NCBI GenBank assembly: GCA_947445425.1
Contig: CANFFA010000071.1
Coordinates: forward strand, 1 to 9,099
Direction: 5' to 3'
Source of the DNA: Paludibacteraceae bacterium
Lineage (GTDB): Bacteria; Bacteroidota; Bacteroidia; Bacteroidales; Paludibacteraceae
Length of the DNA stretch: 9,099 nt
Below are positions 1 to 6,420 of this stretch, piece by piece; position 1 is the stretch's first letter, and each line of letters starts with the position of its first letter. Below the pieces are notes generated by a model that was not told where the DNA came from, did not search any database, and saw only the letters and a list, made by a program, of their open reading frames with translations. A program made the translations under genes and the position numbers.

Positions 1-358
1 AAGTTGAGCATCGAATCTTTGTCTCATATTTTGAATCTTTGAAGGTTTGTGTCTATTTCTACTCAAAGATAATCAATATTCAGCTATTAATCAAGCATTT
101 GACCTGTAATCTTAAGCGAATAGTAAAATTATTCAACGGTCAAATTAAAGAGGTATATCCTCATATTCAACACGATACTAATTTCCGTTCAGACACTATA
201 TAAAGCCGTGGCATGCCAGGTCTTTTCTTTTCTCTTCAATTCAATTCACACCTTTATTGATTGACAAAAATAGAACAACAGTATTTCATAACAAATCCAA
301 ATAAGTTACAAACTTATGAAAGAACAATTTTCTATGCTACACTTTATAAGGTATTTCT
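1..358. other. Intergenic stretch without a recognisable gene
   Basis: I see no coding region or RNA gene here. Visible small structures are a direct repeat GAATCTTTG at 13-21 and 33-41, a 10-bp palindrome TGGCATGCCA at 209-218, and a 7-bp inverted repeat ATAAGTT/AACTTAT at 301-317 with a 3-nt loop. None is followed by a T-run that would make it a convincing terminator. The stretch ends at the palindromic element that starts at 359. Confidence 0.6.
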
Positions 359-455
359 CCCCCGCTAGCGCAGATCTGCTACCTGTGCTATTCAGAAATG
401 AGCTTCTAATCCATAATCAGTATTTGCACGGTTCGCAGAACGGTACCAGCGGGGG
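359..455. repeat. Compact palindromic element (MITE/REP-like), complete copy
   Basis: The element is bounded by perfect 8-bp inverted repeats, CCCCCGCT (359-366) and AGCGGGGG (448-455). Inside are two sub-hairpins. The first is AGCGCAGAT..ACCTGTGCT (left arm, imperfect). The second is around GGTTCGCAGAAC (right arm, about 430-441). A linker containing GAGCTTCTA joins them. The same left arm recurs at 1414 and the same right arm near 1979, which shows that this is a repeat family. It has no coding capacity. It sits 33 nt downstream of the stop of the lipoprotein gene at 489, so it may also act as that gene's 3' end. No clear target-site duplication was seen. Confidence 0.65.
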
Positions 456-488
456 CTCAGAAGTAAATATTTCTATTCTGTTTTTATA

Positions 489-1118
489 TTAAAACTCGCG
501 TTTCAAATAGCTTGTATCAAGGTTTTGTATCCAAACTTTTTCTTTGTGAACGATACTTTCTCCGCACGATTCACACTCATAAAGATCAATTTCTAAGTTG
601 TGATTAGAGTCGGGTACCACACTCCTAATAATTACAGATGTATCATTTTTAAATCGACAAGGAGCATCACCTTCAAGTGGAAATTTAGAAACACGAAACC
701 GCTTGTATTTACCTGTTTTGTTAATCAATCTCAATGATACGTACTTAAATGGTTTTGGATTTATATTGAGCTGATTGATTGATTCAGGTTTGAGATCACG
801 AGTATTCATCCCTTCATACTTCGTACTATAGGCTTTAACATGGTGTTTGTAACCATTTTTAGGCGTAAAAGAGTAATAAATACATCCAAGTGAATCAGTC
901 TTAATTGTGTCTAATACAGAAAAATAAGATCCAAAAAAACCTGATTTTGTTGTAGTAATGACAATGTTATAATCAAGGACTGGCTTAAGGGTATAATAAT
1001 CAAGAATCTGACCTTGTATTACGGTAGGAGAATCATCAATATCATCATCGCATGAGCTAAGTATGAATATGGTAAAAAACAGGATGGTAAAAATGCTGAT
1101 CTTATTTAATAATTTCAT
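489..1118 (-). CDS. Putative surface lipoprotein, function unknown
   Basis: This is a 209-residue protein with a classical lipoprotein signal peptide: a basic start (MKLLNK), a hydrophobic stretch, and a lipobox LSSC with the lipidated Cys at about residue 23. The residues after the Cys are strongly acidic (CDDDIDD), resembling the export signal of surface lipoproteins in Bacteroidota, so an outer-membrane location facing outward is likely (inference). The next ~90 residues (VIQGQILDYYTLKPV..TIKTDSLGCIYY..) look like a small beta-sandwich of the carboxypeptidase-regulatory or transthyretin type. The C-terminal third contains a CESCGES pair of cysteines and no catalytic motif I recognise. The gene appears to stand alone, with a terminator-like hairpin upstream at 1143-1174 and a palindromic element downstream. 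The ATG at 1118 is well supported by the signal peptide. Confidence 0.8.
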   Translation of the reverse strand: MKLLNKISIFTILFFTIFILSSCDDDIDDSPTVIQGQILDYYTLKPVLDYNIVITTTKSGFFGSYFSVLDTIKTDSLGCIYYSFTPKNGYKHHVKAYSTKYEGMNTRDLKPESINQLNINPKPFKYVSLRLINKTGKYKRFRVSKFPLEGDAPCRFKNDTSVIIRSVVPDSNHNLEIDLYECESCGESIVHKEKVWIQNLDTSYLKREF

Positions 1119-1142
1119 AGCTATTAATTCATTTAAGATTTA

Positions 1143-1174
1143 AAAGCCGAAGCAAATCAGGCTGCCTCGGCTTT
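1143..1174 (-). terminator. Candidate intrinsic terminator
   Basis: An 8-bp perfect inverted repeat, AAAGCCGA (1143-1150) and TCGGCTTT (1167-1174), has an inner AGC/GCT pairing. On the minus strand the stem runs straight into TTTTAAA, a short T-run. It would end transcripts coming from the 1184-1405 region before the lipoprotein gene that starts at 1118. On the plus strand it is followed by GTTT, so weak bidirectional action is possible. Confidence 0.5.
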
Positions 1175-1183
1175 GTTTAATGT

Positions 1184-1405
1184 TTATTTGTAGTTTTTGT
1201 TATTCAAATCAACTAAGTGTAATCGATTGATAGGTTTTCCTTGTTCAAAACCGGTTCCATTGGCTATGTAACAACACTGATTATAAGGATAATATAGAAC
1301 ACCACAAGCGGGATTGAAAAAATCCGAGTGACTGTGCAAAGATACACCAAACGGATTTCGAAAAAAATCCAAACAAAATAAAGTTCTATTAAAAAATCGT
1401 TTCAA
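1184..1405 (-). CDS. Doubtful 73-residue open frame
   Basis: This minus-strand frame has an ATG at 1405 and a stop at 1184, followed 10 nt later by a terminator-like hairpin, which is the main argument for it being expressed. The product (MKRFFNRTLFCLDF..) has no clean signal peptide and matches no domain I recognise. Part of its sequence (SDFFNPACG) is simply the translation of a GGATT-GAAAAA-AATCC hairpin at 1311-1325, and another such hairpin (1353-1370) encodes LDFFRNP. It may therefore be repeat-derived DNA that happens to be open, or a remnant of a longer gene. I would not assign any function. Confidence 0.2.
   Translation of the reverse strand: MKRFFNRTLFCLDFFRNPFGVSLHSHSDFFNPACGVLYYPYNQCCYIANGTGFEQGKPINRLHLVDLNNKNYK
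1311..1370. repeat. Two single GGATT/AATCC palindromes
   Basis: Two short hairpins occur here: GGATT (1311-1315) with AATCC (1321-1325), loop GAAAAA, and GGATTT (1353-1358) with AAATCC (1365-1370). The first has the same GGATT-GAAAAA-AATCC core as the larger hairpins at 1522-1547 and 1852-1877, and the second is a near relative. They are probably stray copies of one REP-like palindrome family. Confidence 0.55.
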
Positions 1406-1413
1406 TTTGATTT

Positions 1414-1467
1414 CCCCCGCTAGCGCAGGTATGCGACCTGTGCTAGCGAGATATGAGCTTCTATCCC
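1414..1467. repeat. Left arm of a second palindromic element
   Basis: It begins CCCCCGCTAGCGCAGG, like the complete element at 359. It forms a good hairpin, AGCGCAGGT (1422-1430) with ACCTGTGCT (1436-1444), loop ATGCG, then continues with the family linker ATGAGCTTCTA. After about 1467 the match to the 359-455 copy breaks off. The matching right arm appears only at about 1979-2003, so this copy seems to have been split by an insertion. Confidence 0.55.
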
Positions 1468-1521
1468 CGTCCCATCTGATATTTAAAAATGCTGATTATA
1501 AGTACAAAATTTCGGACTGTT

Positions 1522-1573
1522 GGGCGGGATTTTTTTCAATCCCGCCCTTCCTATTCTTGGGATTTTCAATCCC
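1522..1573. repeat. Left mirror-image hairpin pair (REPIN-like end)
   Basis: A perfect 10-bp stem, GGGCGGGATT (1522-1531) and AATCCCGCCC (1538-1547), has the loop TTTTTC. After an 11-nt spacer comes a smaller hairpin, GGGATT (1559-1564) and AATCCC (1568-1573). The inverted counterpart, in mirror order with the same 11-nt spacer, is at 1826-1877. Between the two lies a decayed transposase C-terminus. This is the layout expected of REP doublets around a RAYT-type transposase gene. Confidence 0.65.
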
Positions 1574-1577
1574 TCAT

Positions 1578-1709
1578 TTAAACAACCGTAATTTCCAAAA
1601 AAACCTTATTGCAAGCGAATTCCCTTACCAAGCTGTAACGATAATCCTCTGCACGATTTACAAACTCCGAATCTAGGAGGTTTTGGTGATTGTTGTTTAG
1701 TTTCTTGTT
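1578..1709 (-). pseudogene. Relic C-terminus of an IS200/RAYT-like transposase
   Basis: Reading the minus strand from 1709 to the TAA at 1578 gives a frame containing KKLNNNHQN, then SEFVNRAEDYRYS, then a tail ending FLEITVV. This matches my knowledge of the C-terminus of Bacteroidota REP-associated tyrosine transposases (Y1_Tnp superfamily), which carry a KLDYIHQNPV..GFV.RAEDYRYSSA..Y pattern followed by a short LLEI-type tail. The catalytic HUH and tyrosine parts are absent. Upstream, the frame hits a stop at 1734-1736, and the sequence to about 1800 gives only vague further matches. It is a dead fragment, flanked by mirror-image hairpins at 1522-1573 and 1826-1877. A homology search could extend or refute the call. 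Confidence 0.55.
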
Positions 1710-1825
1710 GAAATAATCTTTAAGAATAAACGCTTATCTGCATTCAAAATAAATCTCTGGTAATTCTATGCTGTATATCCATCTGTATTAAATGCAAATG
1801 AATTGAAATATGAAATATCTAAAAA

Positions 1826-1877
1826 AGGATTGAAAATCCTCAGAAGCCAAAAGGCGGGATTGAAAAAAATCCCGCCT
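1826..1877. repeat. Right mirror-image hairpin pair (REPIN-like end)
   Basis: A small hairpin, AGGATT (1826-1831) and AATCCT (1835-1840), is followed by an 11-nt spacer and a perfect 10-bp stem, AGGCGGGATT (1852-1861) and AATCCCGCCT (1868-1877). The reverse complement of the whole 52 nt aligns with 1522-1573, with the stems nearly identical and the spacer diverged. Together they bound a unit of about 356 nt. Confidence 0.65.
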
Positions 1878-1971
1878 ACCATTCCGCATTATTGGAATTC
1901 TATTCATTTTTTTACATATCCGTTGGGATGGGGAATACAGATAATATGCAATTTAATAGCACTTTAAAAAC

Positions 1972-2003
1972 ACTACTCGGTTCGTAGAACCAAACTAGCA
2001 GGG
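1972..2003. repeat. Right arm of the split palindromic element
   Basis: It contains a perfect hairpin GGTTC-GTA-GAACC (1979-1991), the counterpart of GGTTC-GCA-GAAC in the complete element. It ends ACTAGCAGGGT, an imperfect inverted match to CCCCCGCTAG at 1414 (8 of 10 positions). It probably belonged with 1414-1467 before the hairpin-bounded transposase relic inserted. Confidence 0.45.
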
Positions 2004-2057
2004 TAAGTGAATGAAACAATCTGTGTGAAATAATAAAACGATAAATCTCCGAAGACA

Positions 2058-2092
2058 TTGTTTATAAAAAAAAGGATAAACAAAACTTCCTT
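2058..2092 (-). terminator. Weak candidate terminator after the TonB-dependent receptor
   Basis: On the minus strand, 15 nt past the receptor stop, AAGGA (2092-2088) can pair with TCCTT (2076-2072), followed by a run of T residues (2071-2066). An alternative AT-only stem TTGTTTAT/ATAAACAA (2058-2065 and 2076-2083) overlaps it. The stem is short, but the position and T-run fit the end of the operon. Confidence 0.4.
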
Positions 2093-2106
2093 ATAAAACT
2101 CTCTAC

Positions 2107-4443
2107 TTAAAAAACATAAGAATAACCGGCATTAAACAAAATAGGAAAAAGACTGCGTTGATAAAGTTTTAATTCACCATCAGCAGTTTTTTTATAAAAC
2201 AAATAATAGGCATTTTGTCGATTATAAGCATTATAGAGATTTAATGACCAATTACGAACGCCTTTTTTCATCTGTTTCGACCTATTAATACCTATATCCA
2301 AACGATGATAATCGGGCATTCTATAAGCATTCTTATCCGAGTAAATTTGAGCATCAGCATAGAATTGCTGTTCATTTGTACCATAATTTTCAAACACCTT
2401 ATATTTTGCAGAAGGTAAAGTAATGCTATTGCCTGTATGATAAATCCAAGTAGCTGAAAATGTTATGTTTTTGCTAATTTTATAATTCCCCACAACAGAT
2501 ACATTGTGCCTTTGATCATAAGTAAATGGGTATGTCATTCCATTGTTCAATTGTTGAAAAGTCCTTGTATTTGATGATAAGGTGTATCCTATCCAACCAG
2601 TTATAAGCCCTGTTTTTTTACTTAATAAAAACTCCATGCCTTTCACTTCTCCTTCCCCTCCAACTTCAACTTTACTTTCCCAATTGCTTGAGCCACCGTA
2701 CAACAACACACCTTCTTTGTAGTCAATTAAATTTTGCAACTTTTTGTAGTACAGTTCAACACTCATTTCGTAATTATCTTTTGTTGTATGAGCAAAACCT
2801 ACTGCGTATTGATTTGATGATTCAGGCTTAATTAAATTAGTAGAGGGGACCCAAATGTCAGTTGGCATTCCCGAATTTGAATTGGTCAATAAATGGATGT
2901 TTTGATGCATGGAGGAATAAGAGGCCTTGAACGAATAGCTAGGAATAAACAAATAATTGAATACCACCCTTGGCTCCAAAACGGGAAATAAAGTCTGGTT
3001 AACATGAAATACCCCAGCTCTACATCCCGTATTTGAACTTATCTTATCTCCTATTTTATATTCAAGTTCAGCATAGCCATAAACATCTTGTGCATTTATC
3101 AAAACATCAGAACTTGGTGAGTTTATTCCATTCTTAGAGAATTTAACTTCGCTTGGAATATAAGAATGTACTCCGCTAACCGTTCCCATTTTAATACTCA
3201 TATTTTCCAATGGAATTTCAGCATCGTTTTTTATCCACAAATCGTCTGTTCCTGAATGAATACGAAAGTAATTATTTGTAACCGAATTACTTGACATAAA
3301 CTCTGTCGAACTTTCCATCAGATTTTCATACTTGTATTTAGAATAGGCAATGGTTGTGTTGTTAAACACGCCATTTTTAAATACATGTAGCCAACGAACA
3401 CTTCCGGCAGTGCTGCCCCACATCAAATCAGATGAACCAGAGTACTTTATATCCGAACGATCTTCTTTTACATCCTTTTCATAAACATAAATATCATCAA
3501 GTCCATTGTAGGCACTTAAAAAAAGCCGATCTGAATCCGAAACTTTCAAATTAACTTTTAAGTTAACATCATAAAACATATAGCCGGAGGTAAAAGGAAG
3601 ATTCTGCATCTTTTTCAACAAATAGGAATAGATTCCAAAATTGCAGTAGCGAGCGGAGAGTGCATAAGAAGATTGACCTTTTGAGATAGGACCCTCTAAA
3701 AAGAATTTACTGGACAAAATACCCAGCCCAATTTCACCATTTCTTTTATTCAAGTTCCCCTCTTTATTACGTACATCGACTACCGAAGAAATCCTCCCAC
3801 CATACCTGGCAGGGAAGCCACCTTTGTACAAATCGACACTTTTAACGATGGATGGATCAAATACTGAAAACAGGCCACCTAAGTGACTTACATTGTAAAG
3901 TGGCACATCATCTAATAAAAATAGGTTTTGATCAGGTGTTCCGCCACGAACAAAAAGGCCATTATTTCCTTCTGCACCTGCCTGTACACCAGGCATTAAC
4001 TGATATGCTTTTAAAATATCTGCTTCACCCATCAAGCTCGGCAAATTTTTTATTGTTAATAGGGGAATATTCACCTTGCCCATTTCCAAGCTCTCTTCCA
4101 AGCTTTTTGCTTTTACAACCACTTCAGAAAGACTCCAAGTACGTGCATCTAAAGCGATATTTAATACAGTATCTGACCGCAGAAAAACAGTAGTTGTGTC
4201 GGGGTCATATCCCATATAGGATATTTGCACAGAATGCTGAATGTTTTTATTCAACAGTAAAGTATAAAAACCGAATTTATTGGTGGTAGAAGCTGTCTTC
4301 GTATTTGAATCATAAACCGTGGCGCCAATTAACGCTTCACCAGACTTTTTATCCACGATGTAACCACTCAATATAGCCTTCTGGGCAAGAGATTCAAAAC
4401 AAAAAAATGATAAGAATATGAAAATATAAAAATTAGTGGACAT
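2107..4443 (-). CDS. TonB-dependent outer-membrane receptor
   Basis: This is a 778-residue outer-membrane receptor. A Sec signal peptide spans about residues 1-20 (..FESLA|QKA). A carboxypeptidase-regulatory-like domain follows at about 24-101 (SGYIVDKKSGEALIGATVYD.., SYMGYD). The plug is at about 125-228 and shows the conserved FVRGGTPDQNLFLLDDVPLYN, LFSVFDPS, VDLYKGGFPARYGGR and SSVVDV segments. The beta-barrel runs from about 230 to the end, and the terminal Phe of GYSYVF is a typical last-strand outer-membrane signature. Such proteins import ligands using TonB-ExbBD energy; the ligand here is unknown. It is not a full-length SusC-type protein, being shorter with no SusD partner nearby. 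The start lies 19 nt downstream of the DUF4249 stop, so the two are almost certainly co-transcribed. The gene is intact. Confidence 0.93.
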   Translation of the reverse strand: MSTNFYIFIFLSFFCFESLAQKAILSGYIVDKKSGEALIGATVYDSNTKTASTTNKFGFYTLLLNKNIQHSVQISYMGYDPDTTTVFLRSDTVLNIALDARTWSLSEVVVKAKSLEESLEMGKVNIPLLTIKNLPSLMGEADILKAYQLMPGVQAGAEGNNGLFVRGGTPDQNLFLLDDVPLYNVSHLGGLFSVFDPSIVKSVDLYKGGFPARYGGRISSVVDVRNKEGNLNKRNGEIGLGILSSKFFLEGPISKGQSSYALSARYCNFGIYSYLLKKMQNLPFTSGYMFYDVNLKVNLKVSDSDRLFLSAYNGLDDIYVYEKDVKEDRSDIKYSGSSDLMWGSTAGSVRWLHVFKNGVFNNTTIAYSKYKYENLMESSTEFMSSNSVTNNYFRIHSGTDDLWIKNDAEIPLENMSIKMGTVSGVHSYIPSEVKFSKNGINSPSSDVLINAQDVYGYAELEYKIGDKISSNTGCRAGVFHVNQTLFPVLEPRVVFNYLFIPSYSFKASYSSMHQNIHLLTNSNSGMPTDIWVPSTNLIKPESSNQYAVGFAHTTKDNYEMSVELYYKKLQNLIDYKEGVLLYGGSSNWESKVEVGGEGEVKGMEFLLSKKTGLITGWIGYTLSSNTRTFQQLNNGMTYPFTYDQRHNVSVVGNYKISKNITFSATWIYHTGNSITLPSAKYKVFENYGTNEQQFYADAQIYSDKNAYRMPDYHRLDIGINRSKQMKKGVRNWSLNLYNAYNRQNAYYLFYKKTADGELKLYQRSLFPILFNAGYSYVF

Positions 4444-4462
4444 ATTTAGTGGAGGGTGTTGA

Positions 4463-5389
4463 TCAGTTTTTTACTTGTTCTAATATCACAGGAGTACTCT
4501 CTGTATATCCCGCAAAAATCCCATAGCCATTGACTATATTCGTAAACATAGCTTGAGGTTCTGCCTTAAAAAACAAGCCGTAAATTCCAAAGTCTTGAGT
4601 GGGTTGATTGAAAAAATGACGGGTATAGTACTTTCTGTAGAGATAATAACTTTTGCTTACTGATCTTAGAACTACATGTTGATTACTCCAGTTACCATTA
4701 TAGAATGATTTTAACTTAATGGTATATTGTTTGCCATCAAACAGTTCGTCTGAAAAGAAATGTGTAGTTGGATAGAAATTATTATCACCTTCATTTAACA
4801 ATACAGAATCTTGCACTCCCAATTCTAATACATCATACATTGTACTATAATAATTAGAAACGGCATTATCGCTATTGACATATACGAAAAGTAGTTCATA
4901 ATAATTTTTTTCATTGGGTGGATCCATAAAGGTGACAGAAACCTCTTTGATTTCACCACCATCTTTATCATATCCCACCCCTTTTTTAAAAGTAGCATGT
5001 TCTATAGGAATAGAACGAGGAATGATATCTGTAGCAAATACAGTATCTTGATCTAATGACTTGATTTTTATCGAGTAGTTATTGAAACTTGATGGAATTA
5101 TATTTGTGGAGAGTGAATCAGAAAGTGTTTTTGCATTGAGAACTAGTTTGTTATTTTCGAAAATAAAAACTTGCAAACTATCTTTACTGCTTTCATACCG
5201 ATTAGTTGGGCGGGTGGTGTTTGAGAAATGGAGCACTAACGGACTATTGGCGTTGAATATTGCATTAATTACTAAATGCTTATCGAAATTTTGTGTATCT
5301 ATTTCTATTTCCTTTTCACAGGAGACAAGACATGATAGGAGGAGGGTATTTAAACAGAAGGACAGGAAGTATTTTATTTTGACACACAT
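4463..5389 (-). CDS. DUF4249-family lipoprotein, receptor partner
   Basis: This is a 308-residue lipoprotein with signal MCVKIKYFLSFCLNTLLLSC and lipobox LVSC (Cys about 24). The sequence after it (CEKEIEIDTQNFDKHLVINAIFNANSPLVLHFS) is the characteristic opening of DUF4249 proteins, and the acidic residues after the Cys suggest surface export. Family members are found beside TonB-dependent receptors in Bacteroidota, and the pairing here (19 nt upstream of the receptor) fits. Their molecular role is not established. By analogy with SusD-like lids they may help present the ligand to the receptor, but that is inference. The gene is upstream of its receptor. Its start lies only 22 nt after the stop of the orphan C-terminal fragment (5412), so it may be read from the same transcript as the genes upstream. 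Confidence 0.82.
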   Translation of the reverse strand: MCVKIKYFLSFCLNTLLLSCLVSCEKEIEIDTQNFDKHLVINAIFNANSPLVLHFSNTTRPTNRYESSKDSLQVFIFENNKLVLNAKTLSDSLSTNIIPSSFNNYSIKIKSLDQDTVFATDIIPRSIPIEHATFKKGVGYDKDGGEIKEVSVTFMDPPNEKNYYELLFVYVNSDNAVSNYYSTMYDVLELGVQDSVLLNEGDNNFYPTTHFFSDELFDGKQYTIKLKSFYNGNWSNQHVVLRSVSKSYYLYRKYYTRHFFNQPTQDFGIYGLFFKAEPQAMFTNIVNGYGIFAGYTESTPVILEQVKN

Positions 5390-5411
5390 GTTACTTTGTT
5401 AAATTGTCTTT

Positions 5412-5750
5412 TCAGTTATGGTCTATTTTTTGTAGTTTATCATACATTTCTCCATAAAAAATTGGGAAACTATAATTTGAAAAGTAATATGGACTTCCAT
5501 AATTATCATAACCCAATGAATTGTAATTTAGTATCTTATTTGACAATACCCACTCCCTATAATTTGCCCAACCTTCACTTAGTGCAATTTGCTGCCAGCG
5601 CTCATCGCCTTTATTCCCATAAGGTTTTCCGTCCTTTTTACCATCACCATCATAGTCCTTAAAAGTATTTGCAGCTTGCTGATAGACGTTTGCACTCCAA
5701 TAATCGGAAGCCCGGAAAATTCCTTTTTCAGTAATAAAAACTTTTTTATA
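5412..5750 (-). pseudogene. Orphan C-terminal copy of the HELTH lipoprotein
   Basis: An open minus-strand frame of 112 codons runs from just after an in-frame TGA (5751-5753) to a TGA at 5412, with no ATG near its head. It is homologous to residues ~478-590 of the protein at 6836-8737, beginning (FITEKGIFRASDYW) a few residues after the HELTH motif. It therefore lacks the zinc-binding histidines but keeps the DYDGDGKKDG loop and the SEGWANYREW segment. Residues matching 488-531 are identical. After that the copy diverges (REWVLSNKILNYNS..) but still aligns through YGEMYDKLQ with YGGMFKQLN, then stops about 43 residues early. It starts immediately after the second small-lipoprotein hairpin and ends 22 nt before the DUF4249 gene. 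It could be a dead duplicate, a recombination donor for the big gene, or a product made by frameshifting; I favour duplicate or donor. Confidence 0.75.
5581..5713 (-). repeat. Near-identical segment, copy 1 of 2
   Basis: These 133 nt match 7146-7278 with five differences counted by eye, including one uninterrupted 62-nt identity (5617-5678). All five differences are silent. Similarity falls sharply on both sides, so this is a conserved or recently homogenised core inside two more diverged copies. Confidence 0.85.
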
Positions 5751-5751
5751 T

Positions 5752-5845
5752 CAGGGATTTGCTTTTTACACAAATCCCTGAATTGTTAATTACTTCTTGT
5801 AAAACTCCTTAAATTTTTCGAGCATAGTATAATCCTTACTCAAAA
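5752..5845 (-). repeat. 3' gene-end repeat with hairpin, copy 1
   Basis: This direct repeat covers the hairpin and the last ~18 codons of the small lipoprotein gene at 5790; its partner is at 6330-6420. The hairpin is a perfect 10-bp stem, CAGGGATTTG (5752-5761) and CAAATCCCTG (5771-5780), with a 9-nt loop, lying exactly 9 nt after the stop codon. No T-run follows on the minus strand, so it is more likely an RNA 3'-end stabiliser, an attenuator or a recombination boundary than a simple terminator. The orphan C-terminal fragment begins directly after it. Confidence 0.7.
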
Positions 5846-6293
5846 CATTTGGGAAGCTCGAATTAAAAATGATTTTAAATTCTATAATTGAATTAATAGA
5901 ATTTCCTTTATTATGGCTGTTCATTTCCACATATTGAATAAATAAGGAATCATCTTTGGATAAATTTTTATTTCCAATTATTAGTTTGTAGCTCATGGTA
6001 TCTTTTAAGTTATAAAGTTCATGACAGAAAACAATATGTGACGGAAATAATCTGTCTCTATCTGTTCCAGTTATTGAATTTTGAACAGTTACCTTATCAA
6101 CATGAATAAACCCGACTGAATCAATTCCATTACATATCAAAGTATCCTTTCCAAATGAACTCTCAAAATAGTATAATATCTTATCTGTTGATTTATTAAT
6201 AAGCACAACCTTTTGTGTCTCTGAATAATCAGTTTTACCACAACTCAACAAAAAAAGACATAAAACAAAGACCATGTTTATATTCTTATTCAT
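5790..6293 (-). CDS. Small lipoprotein, paralogue B
   Basis: This is a 167-residue protein with signal MNKNINMVFVLCLFLLSC (lipobox LLSC, Cys about 18). It is a paralogue of the adjacent gene at 6367. They share a LINKSTDKILYY/IINKTNKELFIV start, a CNGIDSV/CHGNDSV motif, IHVDKV/IFVKKV, and an almost identical end (KDYTMLEKFKEFYKK). The fold is unknown and looks beta-rich. It matches no family I can name. It lies 73 nt after paralogue A and before the orphan C-terminal fragment of the big lipoprotein. Because its paralogue is translationally coupled to the HELTH lipoprotein, a role as a partner, inhibitor or immunity-type protein is worth considering, but nothing in the sequence proves it. The start is fixed by the signal peptide. 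Confidence 0.75.
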   Translation of the reverse strand: MNKNINMVFVLCLFLLSCGKTDYSETQKVVLINKSTDKILYYFESSFGKDTLICNGIDSVGFIHVDKVTVQNSITGTDRDRLFPSHIVFCHELYNLKDTMSYKLIIGNKNLSKDDSLFIQYVEMNSHNKGNSINSIIEFKIIFNSSFPNVLSKDYTMLEKFKEFYKK

Positions 6294-6329
6294 AAGGCAG
6301 AATTATTTGTTCAATTTGAGCTATCCAAA

Positions 6330-6420
6330 CAGGGATTTGCTTGTACACAAACCCCTGATTAGTTTATTACTTCTTGTAAAACTCTTTAAACTTGTTTAGC
6401 ATGGAATAATCCTTTTTGAA
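6330..6420 (-). repeat. 3' gene-end repeat with hairpin, copy 2
   Basis: This is the second copy of the repeat at 5752-5845. The hairpin is CAGGGATTTG (6330-6339) and CAAACCCCTG (6348-6357), with an 8-nt loop; the one changed base pair is a G-U wobble in the minus-strand RNA. It again lies exactly 9 nt downstream of the stop codon. Pairing is kept despite a base change, and preferentially in the minus-strand transcript, which suggests an RNA-level function. Confidence 0.7.

Noticed and set aside
1407..1676. Plus-strand open frame of 89 codons
   Set aside because: It runs through the left arm of the palindromic element and the GGGCGGGATT hairpin, has no recognisable signal or domain, and overlaps the transposase relic that reads convincingly on the opposite strand.
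1300..1880. Possible CRISPR array from the repeated palindromes
   Set aside because: The palindromes are irregularly spaced, differ in length and orientation, and have no uniform spacers; they fit REP-like elements instead.
3852..4193. Plus-strand open frame inside the TonB-dependent receptor
   Set aside because: It is antisense to the conserved plug domain, whose coding sense is unmistakable.
5082..5402. Plus-strand open frame antisense to the DUF4249 gene
   Set aside because: It overlaps the well-supported lipoprotein N-terminus on the minus strand, and its product has no recognisable features.
5550..5750. Orphan C-terminus as a genuinely different toxin tip
   Set aside because: Beyond the identical core it still aligns weakly with the big protein (YGEMYDKLQ with YGGMFKQLN), so it is a diverged, shortened paralogue, not an unrelated domain swap.
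5396..5789. Plus-strand frames and a TTG-initiated minus-strand frame (5579-5773) over the orphan fragment
   Set aside because: They are shadows of the frame homologous to the big lipoprotein. The TTG start lies inside the hairpin; only its possible -1 slip is kept, as a low-interest finding.
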